Shown piece after piece: positions 16,822 to 24,905 of a stretch of 64,000 bases of DNA. Origin of the DNA: JBKBMT01 sp046295655 (GTDB lineage: Bacteria; Pseudomonadota; Alphaproteobacteria; Rhodobacterales; Rhodobacteraceae); the NCBI GenBank assembly GCA_046295655.1, contig JBKBMT010000001.1, forward strand, positions 62,001 to 126,000, written 5' to 3'. The position numbers and the translations under genes are program-made. The notes under the pieces were generated by a model. It saw nothing but the letters and a program-made list of their open reading frames with translations. It did not search any database and was not told where the DNA came from. Each line of letters opens with the position of its first letter. The first letter of the stretch is position 1.

Positions 16822-17346
16822 TCAAGAACCTCCGTTTTCGATAAGCCCGTCCGGCGGATCGGCCACGATCCTGCCCATGGCCAGATCGACGGTCGGAACG
16901 ACCGCGCGGCTGAAGGGAAGCAGAACCGGCGCCCGCAACGCCGGCCCCTCGATTTCCAGCAGATCGCCGGCACCGTGGTTCAGCACCGCCCGGACGGTGC
17001 CGATCACCGTGCCGCCGGTATCGACCACTGTCAGACCGATCAGATCGGCGTGGTAGAACTCGTCCTCGGCGAGCTCCGGCAACCGGTCGCGGTCGGCAAA
17101 CAGCCGCTGGCCGCGAAGGGAATCTGCCGCCTCCCTGGTTGCAACCCCGCTCAGGCGCGCGGAGAGCCCGTTCGCGATCACGCCGGTCAGCGTCACCTGG
17201 AACGACCGGCTGCCATCCTCGGTCCACAGAGGGCCGTAGCCGGCAATGGCCGCCGGTTCGGCACAGAAGCTTTTCAGACGCACCTCGCCGCGCACGCCGA
17301 AGGCGCCGGCGATGGCACCCACGCAGACACGGTCGGGTCTGGCCAA
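16822..17346 (-). CDS. rimM: 16S rRNA processing protein RimM
   Basis: 174 residues; N-terminal RimM beta-barrel (RVCVGAIAGAFGVRGEVRLKSF in pieces; the GAFGVRGEVRLK core is diagnostic) and a C-terminal PRC-barrel (DEFYHADLIGLTVVD; LPFSRAVVPTVDLAMGRIV). Assists maturation of the 30S head next to S19. The start is TTG at 17346: an in-frame TGA sits seven codons upstream and the only other start is a GTG eight codons in (17322), which would cut into the conserved barrel. rpsP lies 35 nt upstream, as usual, but trmD does not follow. Confidence 0.94.
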   Translation of the reverse strand: MARPDRVCVGAIAGAFGVRGEVRLKSFCAEPAAIAGYGPLWTEDGSRSFQVTLTGVIANGLSARLSGVATREAADSLRGQRLFADRDRLPELAEDEFYHADLIGLTVVDTGGTVIGTVRAVLNHGAGDLLEIEGPALRAPVLLPFSRAVVPTVDLAMGRIVADPPDGLIENGGS

Positions 17347-17381
17347 CTCTGCCCCCGGCCTTCAGGCGCGACGCCGGGCCG

Positions 17382-17720
17382 TCATTCCGCCGCAGCGGCC
17401 TTCTTGGCGGCGCGCTCGGCCGATTTCTTGCCGGGGACGGCCCGCTTGGGATTGTTCCGCTCGGCTTTCGGGCGAACCCCGGCCGCTTCGAGGAAGCGCG
17501 CGACGCGGTCGGTCGGCTGCGCACCCTGCGACAGCCAGTACTGCACCCGCTCCATGTTCATGCGGATGCGGTTCTCGTCGTCCTTGGGGCGCAGCGGGTC
17601 GTAGCTGCCCAGTTTCTCGATGAACCGGCCGTCCCGCGGCATGCGGCTGTCGGCAGCGACGATGGCATAGTGCGGACGCTTCTTCGAACCGCCGCGGGCA
17701 AGTCTGATCTTCATGGACAT
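17382..17720 (-). CDS. rpsP: 30S ribosomal protein S16
   Basis: 112 residues. The core MKIRLARGGSKKRPHYAIV is unmistakable S16, with the GRFIEKLGSYDP block and an Ala/Lys-rich C-terminal tail (KKSAERAAKKAAAAE) typical of alphaproteobacteria. Two ATGs are possible (17720 and 17714); the first gives MSMKIRL, matching relatives that begin with two extra residues. Located between chorismate mutase and rimM in the ffh operon. Confidence 0.98.
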   Translation of the reverse strand: MSMKIRLARGGSKKRPHYAIVAADSRMPRDGRFIEKLGSYDPLRPKDDENRIRMNMERVQYWLSQGAQPTDRVARFLEAAGVRPKAERNNPKRAVPGKKSAERAAKKAAAAE

Positions 17721-17760
17721 GGTCTGAACTCCTGTGGATTGGGTCTGTGACAGGCAGGGC

Positions 17761-18057
17761 CTATCGTTGCAGTCTCTCGTGGTGTCGGATGACTTCCGAG
17801 ATGATGAACGCCAGGAACTTCCGGGCGAATTCGGGGTCGAGGTCGGCCTCGGCGGCCAGCCGTTCCAGCCGGGCGATCTGTTCGGCCTCCCGCGCCGGAT
17901 CCGAGGGCGGCAAATCGTGTTCGGCCTTCAGCCGGCCGACCGCCTGCGTGTGCTTGAAGCGCTCGGCCAGCGTATAGACGAGGATCGCGTCCAGCCGGTC
18001 GATGCTGTGCCGGTGGTCGCTCAGGATGGCGGCGGCGCGGGTCGCGGTTTCGGTCAT
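17761..18057 (-). CDS. Chorismate mutase (AroQ type)
   Basis: 98 residues, all helical as in AroQ-class chorismate mutases, which convert chorismate to prephenate for Phe/Tyr synthesis. The sequence shows the usual pattern RHSIDRLDAILVYTLAER (first helix, substrate-binding Arg and Asp), then KHTQAVGRLKAEH and a C-terminal FLAFIISEVIRHHERLQ helix. It is monofunctional: no prephenate dehydratase or DAHP synthase domain is attached. Its ATG overlaps the stop of the upstream acetyltransferase (ATGA), and rpsP follows 40 nt later; this sandwiching between ffh and rpsP is common in Rhodobacterales. Confidence 0.93.
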   Translation of the reverse strand: MTETATRAAAILSDHRHSIDRLDAILVYTLAERFKHTQAVGRLKAEHDLPPSDPAREAEQIARLERLAAEADLDPEFARKFLAFIISEVIRHHERLQR

Positions 18058-18563
18058 GCAAGGCTCCGAAGATCGTGAAGGATGACGACATCGCCCGGGT
18101 CGATCCCCGGCCGGTCGCAGTCGCGCCCGCCGAGCCGCCGCGCCAGCGCCAGCGAGCGCGCGTTCGCCGGGTCGATGATGCTGATCAGGTGATCCCAGCC
18201 GAAGCGGCGCCGCGCCCAGCCCATCACCGTCCGCGCCGCCTCGGCGGCGATGCCGCGGCCCTCGGCCGCTGGGACGACGAACCAGCCGAGTTCCGGTTCG
18301 GGATAGCCCTCGCCGTGAAAGATCCCGACCTCGCCCAGATAGGCCCCCGTCTGCCGATCTTCCACGGCGAACGGGCCATAGCCCTTGAGAGGCCAGAGCG
18401 CAACGTCCGACGCCCAGATACGCCAGGCCGAAAGACGGTCGCGCGGTCCGCCTTCGTGCACCGCGCGCGGCGAGGCATGGAAGGCTGCGTGATGGTCGAA
18501 ATCGGCCAGCTGCGGCATTCGCAGGCGCAGACGGTCGGTCAGGAGTTCCGGCGCGGCGGTCAT
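18054..18563 (-). CDS. GNAT acetyltransferase, array copy 4 (RimJ/RimL-like)
   Basis: 169 residues, Acetyltransf_3 (RimJ/RimL-type) fold. N-terminal LLTDRLRLRMPQLADFDHHA is the family entry motif; the acetyl-CoA loop is PAAEGRGIAAEAA, preceded by ELGWFVV, and LARRLGG closes the fold. Members acetylate N-terminal or side-chain amino groups of proteins, aminoglycosides or metabolites; nothing here fixes the substrate. Last of four tandem paralogues, joined to the neighbours on both sides by ATGA overlaps. Confidence 0.88.
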   Translation of the reverse strand: MTAAPELLTDRLRLRMPQLADFDHHAAFHASPRAVHEGGPRDRLSAWRIWASDVALWPLKGYGPFAVEDRQTGAYLGEVGIFHGEGYPEPELGWFVVPAAEGRGIAAEAARTVMGWARRRFGWDHLISIIDPANARSLALARRLGGRDCDRPGIDPGDVVILHDLRSLA

Positions 18564-19117
18564 GCTGCCGTGCCCCCACCGTGGCGCCAGACGCTCGCGC
18601 CGTCCACGGTTCCATCGTGCCGCGCCCCGAGCCGCTGTGCCACGCGATCGGATGGCGTATTGCCGGGCGCGACATAGCTGACAAGCGCCGGCAGCTGCGC
18701 CGTGGCAAGCGCCCAGTCGCGCGCGGCCGCCGCCGCCTCTGTGGCGACGCCCCGCCCCCGCGCCTCGGGCAGCAGAAGCCATCCCAGTTCCGGCTCTCGG
18801 TCGCCCGGCTCGAACCCGACCATGACGAAGCCCAGCACCGTCCCTGCCCTGTCAGTCACCGTCCAGACGCCATGGCCCCGCAACAGCCACAGCCCTACGT
18901 AAAGCCCGAAGTCGCGGAACGCCGCCCCGGCATCGACCACATCGCCAAGATGGCCCTCTGCATCGGCCTCGTGCAGCGCGATCCAGTGCTGTGCATCCTC
19001 CAGCGTCGGGGCACGCAGGATGCAGCGCGCGGTTTCGATCACCGGCAGGGCTGCGCGCAGGCCGGTCGCGAACTCCGCGGCAGCGCCGGGAACGGGACGC
19101 AGATGCGGCGCCGTCAT
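18560..19117 (-). CDS. GNAT acetyltransferase, array copy 3
   Basis: 185 residues with an N-terminal extension of about 25 residues before the family entry motif (VIETARCILRAPTLEDAQHWI). Acetyl-CoA loop PEARGRGVATEAA after ELGWLLL; VAQRLGARHDGTVDGASVWRH at the end. The extension and the Cys in the entry motif set it apart from its three neighbours. The start at 19117 overlaps the upstream stop (ATGA). Substrate unknown; shares the overall pattern with the other three copies but with clear sequence divergence. Confidence 0.87.
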   Translation of the reverse strand: MTAPHLRPVPGAAAEFATGLRAALPVIETARCILRAPTLEDAQHWIALHEADAEGHLGDVVDAGAAFRDFGLYVGLWLLRGHGVWTVTDRAGTVLGFVMVGFEPGDREPELGWLLLPEARGRGVATEAAAAARDWALATAQLPALVSYVAPGNTPSDRVAQRLGARHDGTVDGASVWRHGGGTAA

Positions 19118-19647
19118 GCGATGGACTCCGGCATCGGATGCCGACAGATGGTGCTTTCCCCGCAGATTTCGTGCACGAAAAGGCCGTCCGGCGCGCAGCC
19201 CATCCGCCGCGCGAGCGCCTGGCTGCGGGTGTTCGCCGCCGCGATCAGGCTGATTGCCGTGGTCCAGCCGAGCGTCCGGTAGGCAAAGCGCCGTGCCGCC
19301 AGCGCCGCCTCGAACGCCAGCCCCCGGCCCTCGGCCTCGGGCACCCAGATCGTCCAGCCGATCTCGGGCTCCGGCCATTCCTCGGGGAACCACGGCCCGC
19401 ACATGCCAAGCGGCGCGTCGCTGTCCCGGTCGCAGAACACGAACATGCCATAACCGCGCAGGGGCCAGTGGCCCACGAGATGACAGAACGCGCGCCACGC
19501 CATGCCGCGGTTCATCGGACCGCCGATGTGGCGGGCGCGGTCCGAGGCGGCGCAGTCGGCCCAGACCGGGAAATCCCCGATCTGCGGACCGCGCAGCCGC
19601 AGCCGTGCGGTCTCGATCACCGGAACATCCGTCAGCGCTGGCTTCAT
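19114..19647 (-). CDS. GNAT acetyltransferase, array copy 2
   Basis: 177 residues. Entry motif VIETARLRLRGPQIGDFPVWA, a central WPLRGYGMFVFCDRDSD segment, EIGWTIW followed by the acetyl-CoA loop PEAEGRGLAFEAA, and LARRMGC. The segment MNRGMAWRAFCHLVGHWPL resembles the corresponding part of copy 1 (RPDQAHGVLCRDIGHWLLRG), supporting tandem duplication. ATGA overlaps at both ends. Substrate unknown. Confidence 0.88.
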   Translation of the reverse strand: MKPALTDVPVIETARLRLRGPQIGDFPVWADCAASDRARHIGGPMNRGMAWRAFCHLVGHWPLRGYGMFVFCDRDSDAPLGMCGPWFPEEWPEPEIGWTIWVPEAEGRGLAFEAALAARRFAYRTLGWTTAISLIAAANTRSQALARRMGCAPDGLFVHEICGESTICRHPMPESIA

Positions 19648-20186
19648 GCCGCGACCTCGGCCGTCGCGGGAATGGCAAAGACATCGCGGGTCTGCCCGTC
19701 GGGAAACGCCGCGCGCCGGACGAATCGGCCGCCCAGCGCAAGCGTCAGCCGCCGCGCGGGTTCGTTGGCGTCAAGGAAATGCGTCTCGACCTCGGCCCAT
19801 TCCAGCACCCGCGCCGCCCAGGCCAGCACCGCGCGCGAGGCCTCCAGCGCATAGCCGCGTCCGCGCGCCTCGGGCATCAGCCACCAGGTCAGTTCGTGCG
19901 ATGGCCAGCCTTCGGGATGGACGATGCCGCAACCTCCGATCAGCCGGCCGCCTGCCGTCACGGCGAATTTGCCATGGCCGCGCAGCAGCCAGTGGCCGAT
20001 GTCGCGGCAGAGCACGCCATGCGCCTGATCCGGCCGCAGCGGACCGCCATAGAACCGCGCCGCCGCGGCATCGCCGTAGAACCGGGCGTAACCCGCGAAA
20101 TCCTCGGGCGCCGGCAGGCGCAGCCGCAGCCGTTCCGTCTCGAGGACGGGCGCATCGGGCCATGTCGGACGGGGCCGGGCGGTCAT
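19644..20186 (-). CDS. GNAT acetyltransferase, array copy 1 (next to ffh)
   Basis: 180 residues. Entry motif LETERLRLRLPAPEDFAGYA, HWLLRGHGKFAV, ELTWWLM and acetyl-CoA loop PEARGRGYALEAS, then ARRLTLALGG. Its ATG overlaps the ffh stop (ATGA), so it is the first acetyltransferase translated behind the signal-recognition-particle protein. The family fits protein N-terminal or metabolite acetylation; no substrate can be assigned from sequence. Confidence 0.88.
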   Translation of the reverse strand: MTARPRPTWPDAPVLETERLRLRLPAPEDFAGYARFYGDAAAARFYGGPLRPDQAHGVLCRDIGHWLLRGHGKFAVTAGGRLIGGCGIVHPEGWPSHELTWWLMPEARGRGYALEASRAVLAWAARVLEWAEVETHFLDANEPARRLTLALGGRFVRRAAFPDGQTRDVFAIPATAEVAA

Positions 20187-21685
20187 TTCTTGCGGCCGAT
20201 CCCCAGACCGGACAAGCCGCCGGGCAGCGTCAGGCCCTTGCCCGGCCCGCCAAGGCCCGGCAGCCCCCCGCCCATGCCCTGCAACCGCTTGGCCGCTGCC
20301 TCGATCGCTGCCGGGTCCGCGCCGGCAAGCTCGGGCGTACCGCCCTTGCCGAACATGTTGCGGATGGCCTGCTTCATCATGCCGCCCTTGCCCATCTTCT
20401 TCATCATGTCGGCCATCTGGCGATGCTGCTTCAGCAGCCGGTTCAGTTCGGACACCTCGAGCCCCGCGCCCGCCGCGATGCGCTTCTTGCGGCTGGCCTG
20501 CAGAAGGTCGGGGTTCGCCCGTTCCTTCTTGGTCATCGACTGGATCAGCGCGATCTGGCGGCGCAGCATGCGGTCGTCGAACCCGGCCTCCTCGGCCTGT
20601 TTCGCCATCTTGCCCATGCCCGGCAGCATGCCCATGAGGCCCTGCATCCCGCCCATCTTCAGCATCTGTTCCAGCTGCATCTTCAGGTCGTTCATGTTGA
20701 AGCGGCCCTGCTGGAACCGCCGCACCATGCGCTCTGCCTGTTCGCGCTCGAAGGTCTCCTGCGCCTTCTCGACCAGGGCTACGATATCGCCCATCCCGAG
20801 GATCCGGCCCGCGACCCGTTCGGCGTCGAACGGCTCCAGCGCTTCGGTCTTTTCGCCGAGGCCGACGAAGCGGATCGGCTTGCCGGTCACCGCGCGCATC
20901 GACAGCGCCGCGCCGCCGCGGCCGTCGCCGTCCATCCGGGTCAGCACGACGCCGGTGATCCCCACCTTGCCGTCGAATTCGCGTGCGACGTTCACCGCAT
21001 CCTGACCGGTCAGGCCGTCGACCACCAGCAGCGTCTCGCGCGGGCCGGCCACGTCGCGGACAGCCTGCACCTCGTCCATCAGCACTTCGTCGATGTGCAG
21101 CCGGCCGGCGGTATCCAGCAGATAGACGTCATAGCCGCCGAGGCTGGCCTGGGTTCTGGCCCGCTTCGCGATCTGCACCGCGCTTTCGCCCTTCACGATG
21201 GGCAGCGTATCGACCCCGATCTGGCTGCCGAGGATCGCAAGCTGCTCCATCGCCGCCGGGCGATTGGTGTCGAGCGAGGCCATCAGCACCTTCTTGCCCT
21301 CGCGTTCCTTCAGCCGACGGGCAAGCTTGGCGGTGGTGGTGGTCTTGCCGGAACCCTGAAGGCCGACCATCAGGATCGGCGCGGGCGGGTTGTCGATCTT
21401 GAGCTTGCCGGGATCCTCGTCGCCGGCCAGCACGCGGATCAGTTCGTCATGGACGATCTTGACGACCATCTGGCCCGGCGTCACCGATTTGGTCACGGCC
21501 GACCCGGTCGCCTTTTCCTGGACCCGTCGGATGAAATCGCGCGCCACCGGCAGCGAGACGTCGGCCTCCAGCAGCGCAACCCGAACCTCGCGCAGGGCGG
21601 CGGTGACGTCCGCCTCGGTCAGCGCGCCCTGCTTGGTCAGCCGGTCGAAGACGCTGCCAAGGCGTTCGGACAGATTCTCGAACAT
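20183..21685 (-). CDS. ffh: Signal recognition particle protein Ffh
   Basis: 500 residues. N domain (MFENLSERLGSVFDRL), G domain with GLQGSGKTTT (P-loop, about residues 108-117), DTNRPAA, DTAGRLHIDE, GTPase TRMDGDGRGG and GLGEKTEALEPF, then a Met-rich M domain (MQLEQMLKMGGMQGLMG) that binds 4.5S RNA and signal sequences. Targets nascent membrane proteins to the translocon with FtsY. The C-terminus has a Gly/Leu-rich tail ending SGLGIGRKK. First gene of the minus-strand run ffh to rimM; the ATG at 21685 is preceded by a GGAGGG-type site in the leader. Confidence 0.98.
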   Translation of the reverse strand: MFENLSERLGSVFDRLTKQGALTEADVTAALREVRVALLEADVSLPVARDFIRRVQEKATGSAVTKSVTPGQMVVKIVHDELIRVLAGDEDPGKLKIDNPPAPILMVGLQGSGKTTTTAKLARRLKEREGKKVLMASLDTNRPAAMEQLAILGSQIGVDTLPIVKGESAVQIAKRARTQASLGGYDVYLLDTAGRLHIDEVLMDEVQAVRDVAGPRETLLVVDGLTGQDAVNVAREFDGKVGITGVVLTRMDGDGRGGAALSMRAVTGKPIRFVGLGEKTEALEPFDAERVAGRILGMGDIVALVEKAQETFEREQAERMVRRFQQGRFNMNDLKMQLEQMLKMGGMQGLMGMLPGMGKMAKQAEEAGFDDRMLRRQIALIQSMTKKERANPDLLQASRKKRIAAGAGLEVSELNRLLKQHRQMADMMKKMGKGGMMKQAIRNMFGKGGTPELAGADPAAIEAAAKRLQGMGGGLPGLGGPGKGLTLPGGLSGLGIGRKK

Positions 21686-21864
21686 GCGGCCCTCCGTGAC
21701 CTGTGGACTGACCCCGATATGGGGCGCTATGCGCTGCGGCCCAAACGGAAAGCGCGCCCGTGGGCGCAACGCGCTGACGGACGGCGATCCCGGCATGGGC
21801 CATGGGACCGGACGGGCGGACCTGTCCGGGATGGCGCGGGGCGTATCCGCGAACCGCGCCCGAG

Positions 21865-22791
21865 TCAAGCGCGGCGGGGGCAGTCCGCGACGAACACCCG
21901 GGTCGGGTGCAGCTCGCCCGCCCGGTAGGTGCCCACGGCCAGGGCGCGGCCCTGATACGAGGCCCAGGCCTCGTCGCCGAACCGAACCCCGGGGGCAGCG
22001 ATCACCATGCCCGGACTGCCGTTGCGCAGCCGCGCCGCGCCCTCGGCCGTCGCGGGCAACTCCGGCAGGTCGGCAAGTGCGGTCTCGAGGGGCAGAAGAT
22101 GCCCATCCAGCGCCTCGGTCCGTGCCAGCCGGTCGAGCGTGTCGAGCCCGATCCCCTGCGCGGCCTCGAAGGGCCCGGACCACTCGCGCCGCAATGCCGC
22201 GACATGCCCCAGACACCCCAGCGCCCGGCCCAGATCGCGCGCGATCGACCGGACATAGCCGCCCTTGCCGCAGACCATCTCGAATTCGGCGTGATCCGGG
22301 TCGGGCCGGGCGATCAGCGTCAGGCTTTCCACCCAGAGCGGGCGCGCCGCAAGGTCCAGCACCTCGCCTTCGCGTGCGAGGTCATAGGCCCGCTCACCTT
22401 CGACCTTGACCGCGGAGAATTGCGGCGGCACTTGCAGGATCTCGCCCCGGAACGCGGCGAGTGCAGCCTCGATGTCTGCATCCAGCGGGCGGGCCGGAGA
22501 CGTTTCGATCGCCTCGCCCTCGGCGTCGTCCGTGCGGGTTGCGGCGCCGAAGCGTACGGTGAAGCGATAGCATTTCAGCGCATCGGTCACATAGGGCACG
22601 GTCTTGGTCGCCTCGCCCAGAGCCACGGCAAGAACCCCGGTCGCGGCCGGGTCAAGCGTGCCGGCGTGGCCCGCCTTCTGTGCGTCGAACGCCCAGCGCA
22701 CCTTGTTAACCACCGCGGTCGAGGTGATGCCGGCGGGCTTGTCCACCACCACCCAGCCCGAAACCGGGCGGCCCCTGCGCTTCCGTCCCAT
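21865..22791 (-). CDS. truB: tRNA pseudouridine(55) synthase TruB
   Basis: 308 residues from MGRKRRGRPVSGW; an ATG 12 codons upstream is less likely. Catalytic Asp47 lies in GHAGTLDPAATGVL, preceded by VVDKPAGITS; later YDLAREGE and CGKGGYVRSIARDLG are standard. Makes pseudouridine-55 in the T-arm of tRNAs. Downstream of rbfA and a secreted protein gene on the same strand, consistent with the rbfA-truB linkage found widely, here interrupted by one gene. Confidence 0.96.
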   Translation of the reverse strand: MGRKRRGRPVSGWVVVDKPAGITSTAVVNKVRWAFDAQKAGHAGTLDPAATGVLAVALGEATKTVPYVTDALKCYRFTVRFGAATRTDDAEGEAIETSPARPLDADIEAALAAFRGEILQVPPQFSAVKVEGERAYDLAREGEVLDLAARPLWVESLTLIARPDPDHAEFEMVCGKGGYVRSIARDLGRALGCLGHVAALRREWSGPFEAAQGIGLDTLDRLARTEALDGHLLPLETALADLPELPATAEGAARLRNGSPGMVIAAPGVRFGDEAWASYQGRALAVGTYRAGELHPTRVFVADCPRRA

Positions 22792-22839
22792 CGTGTTCTC
22801 CCGCGAAGGCCGGCGGGATAGCGCCATGGCGAACCCGCG

Positions 22840-23568
22840 TCAACGCGGGACGACAAGCCCTACGACCGGCCCCATCGGAAAGCCGATGTCCGACCGGCCC
22901 AGCCCCGGCGCATGCAGCCGCGAGATGTTGCCGTCCAGATACAGCGCATCGCGGAGCCCGAGGTGATCGCGGAAGAACCGGGCGAAATCGTGAAAACTGA
23001 CCCGTCCGCCGCTGATCGCGAAGGCCGCGCGCCGGCCGTCCGCGCTGATCCCGACCCCGTTGCGCACGAAGCGCGAGGGCGAGCCGGGGATGAACCGAGG
23101 GTGCAGGGCCCCGTCGATCACAAGAAGGGGCCCGGACTGGGTGGCGTGGATGCAGCCCGGGTCGCGCCGCACGAAGGCGCGTGTCTCGATGACCGCAAAT
23201 CGGTCGGGAAGGACGCAGAAGACGCCGTTCGGCAGCATGCCGAAATTGCCCGGCCCCGCCGCCGTGACCGGTTCCGACAGCCTCTGTCCTTGCTCGACAT
23301 GCAGGCCCACGGGGCTGCGGTCGCGGTGATACATCCCGGCATTCATGGCGAAGGCCAGCCGCGCGCCCTCGGCCGCCAGAAGCCCGTCGATACGGGCAAA
23401 GCTGCCCAGCGTCGCGCCCGCGGCGTCGCGCAGGAACAGACGAAGGTCTGCGCCAGCCGCGACCTCGCAGACGGTATAGCGGGTGCCTTCGAACGTCGTC
23501 TCGCGGCAGGGTTCTGCGATCACCGCGCCGCCAGCCAGCGCAAGGATCGCCGCAAGCCGGAAGATCAT
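22840..23568 (-). CDS. Secreted phosphodiester glycosidase-like protein (DUF2233)
   Basis: 242 residues with a signal peptide (residues 1 to about 18, AVIAEP). Family features of the NAGPA/DUF2233 fold are visible: AFAMNAGMYHRDRSPVGL, NFGMLPNGVF, ATQSGPLLVIDG, RNGVGIS and the closing ALYLDGNISRL and GPVVGLVV. Human NAGPA cleaves phosphodiester-linked GlcNAc; the substrate of bacterial members is not known. It overlaps the rbfA stop by 4 nt and precedes truB, an odd secreted insert in a ribosome-maturation operon. Confidence 0.85.
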   Translation of the reverse strand: MIFRLAAILALAGGAVIAEPCRETTFEGTRYTVCEVAAGADLRLFLRDAAGATLGSFARIDGLLAAEGARLAFAMNAGMYHRDRSPVGLHVEQGQRLSEPVTAAGPGNFGMLPNGVFCVLPDRFAVIETRAFVRRDPGCIHATQSGPLLVIDGALHPRFIPGSPSRFVRNGVGISADGRRAAFAISGGRVSFHDFARFFRDHLGLRDALYLDGNISRLHAPGLGRSDIGFPMGPVVGLVVPR

Positions 23569-23984
23569 GCCTGGTCGGCTGTGTCGTCGCCCGCCAGGTC
23601 GCGCCGCACCCTGTCGTCGGCGAACAGACGCCGCGTCTCGTCCAGCCGGTCGAAGGTCTCGTCGACACGAAATCGCAGGTCGGGCGCGAACTTCAGCGTC
23701 ATTGCCCGGGCGACATGGCGACGGAGTTCGGACTTGTTGCGCGCCAGCGCAGCGATTGCCCCCGGTGCGTCCGCCCCGCCCAGCGGCATGACGTAGGCTG
23801 TGGCGACCTTGAGATCGGGAGAGACCCGCACCTCGCCCACCGTGATCGAATGGCGATTCAGATCGGGGTCATGCACCTCGGCGCGCGCCAGCACGTCGGA
23901 CAGCGTGCGGCGGATCAGTTCGCCCACCCGCAGCTGGCGTTGCGACGGGGCCTTGCCGGCCGTGGGGGAGGGGGGCCTGTTCAT
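23565..23984 (-). CDS. rbfA: Ribosome-binding factor A
   Basis: 139 residues with an N-terminal Ser/Pro/Gly-rich extension (about 18 residues) before RQLRVGELIRRTLSDVLARAEVHD, the start of the KH-type RbfA fold. The later RVSPDLKVATAYVMPLGG and KFAPDLRFRVDETFD blocks are diagnostic. Binds the 30S subunit and helps 16S rRNA 5' maturation. Stop and next start overlap (ATGA). Divergent from dapB across 91 nt. Confidence 0.95.
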   Translation of the reverse strand: MNRPPSPTAGKAPSQRQLRVGELIRRTLSDVLARAEVHDPDLNRHSITVGEVRVSPDLKVATAYVMPLGGADAPGAIAALARNKSELRRHVARAMTLKFAPDLRFRVDETFDRLDETRRLFADDRVRRDLAGDDTADQA

Positions 23985-24075
23985 CCCGCTGATCTAGGGC
24001 CTGGGACCGGGTTTCGCAACGGCCTTGCCAAACGCGGCCCGAAACGGCACCACCGAACCGGAAGCGGGGGCCATA

Positions 24076-24885
24076 ATGGACGCAAGACCGGGTATCGTGG
24101 TAACTGGCGCATCCGGCCGGATGGGCAGGACGCTGGTGCGGCTCCTGTCGACCTCGGACCGCCTGCGGCTTGCCGCCTGTGTCGAACGGCCCGGGCACGA
24201 CTGGATCGGGCAGGATGTGGGCGAGGCGATGGGGGGCGCGGCACTGGGCGTCCGCGTGACTGACGACCCGCTGGAGGCTTTCGCCGGCGCGCAGGGGGCT
24301 GTCGATTTCACCAGTCCCGCCGCCACGGTCGAGTTCGCGGCGATCGCCGCGCAGGCCCGGCTCGTGCATGTCATCGGAACCACCGGGCTGGAACCGGCCC
24401 ATCTGGAGCGGATCGCCGCGGCAGCGCGGCATGCTGTGATCGTCCGGGCAGGCAACATGAGCCTCGGGGTCAACCTGCTGCTCGACCTGACCCGCCGGGT
24501 CGCGGCGGCGCTGGATGCCGACTGGGACATCGAGGTGGTCGAGGCGCATCACCGCATGAAGGTCGATGCGCCGTCGGGCACGGCTCTGATGCTGGGCCAC
24601 GCCGCCGCTGCCGGGCGCGGGGTCGATCTGGAGGCGGTCGCAGACCGCGGACGGGACGGCATCACCGGCGCGCGCAGCCGCGGCGCGATCGGCTTCTCGG
24701 CCGTGCGGGGCGGTGACATCGTCGGCGAGCATGACGTGATCTTTGCCGGCGAGGGCGAGCGGATCGTGCTGCGCCACATCGCGACCGACCGTTCGATCTT
24801 TGCCCGCGGGGCCCTGCGGGCGGTGGAATGGGGACAGAACCGCCCGCCGGGCGAGTACGACATGACCCACGTCCTGGGTCTGTGA
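24076..24885 (+). CDS. dapB: 4-hydroxy-tetrahydrodipicolinate reductase
   Basis: 269 residues from the ATG at 24076 (GGGGG ribosome site 6-10 nt upstream); an upstream TTG at 24025 would add 17 unconserved residues. The NAD(P)-binding VTGASGRMGRTL motif starts at residue 10, GTTGLEP and the catalytic EAHHRMKVDAPSGTAL follow. Reduces the cyclic intermediate of the diaminopimelate/lysine pathway. C-terminus ends in the usual YDMTHVLGL. Faces a small minus-strand gene 20 nt downstream. Confidence 0.97.
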   Translation: MDARPGIVVTGASGRMGRTLVRLLSTSDRLRLAACVERPGHDWIGQDVGEAMGGAALGVRVTDDPLEAFAGAQGAVDFTSPAATVEFAAIAAQARLVHVIGTTGLEPAHLERIAAAARHAVIVRAGNMSLGVNLLLDLTRRVAAALDADWDIEVVEAHHRMKVDAPSGTALMLGHAAAAGRGVDLEAVADRGRDGITGARSRGAIGFSAVRGGDIVGEHDVIFAGEGERIVLRHIATDRSIFARGALRAVEWGQNRPPGEYDMTHVLGL

Positions 24886-24905
24886 CCGACGCGCCCGGCG
24901 CGACC

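Noticed and set aside
24025..24885. Longer dapB starting at a TTG
   Set aside because: The 17 extra residues are not conserved and the ATG at 24076 has a good ribosome site.
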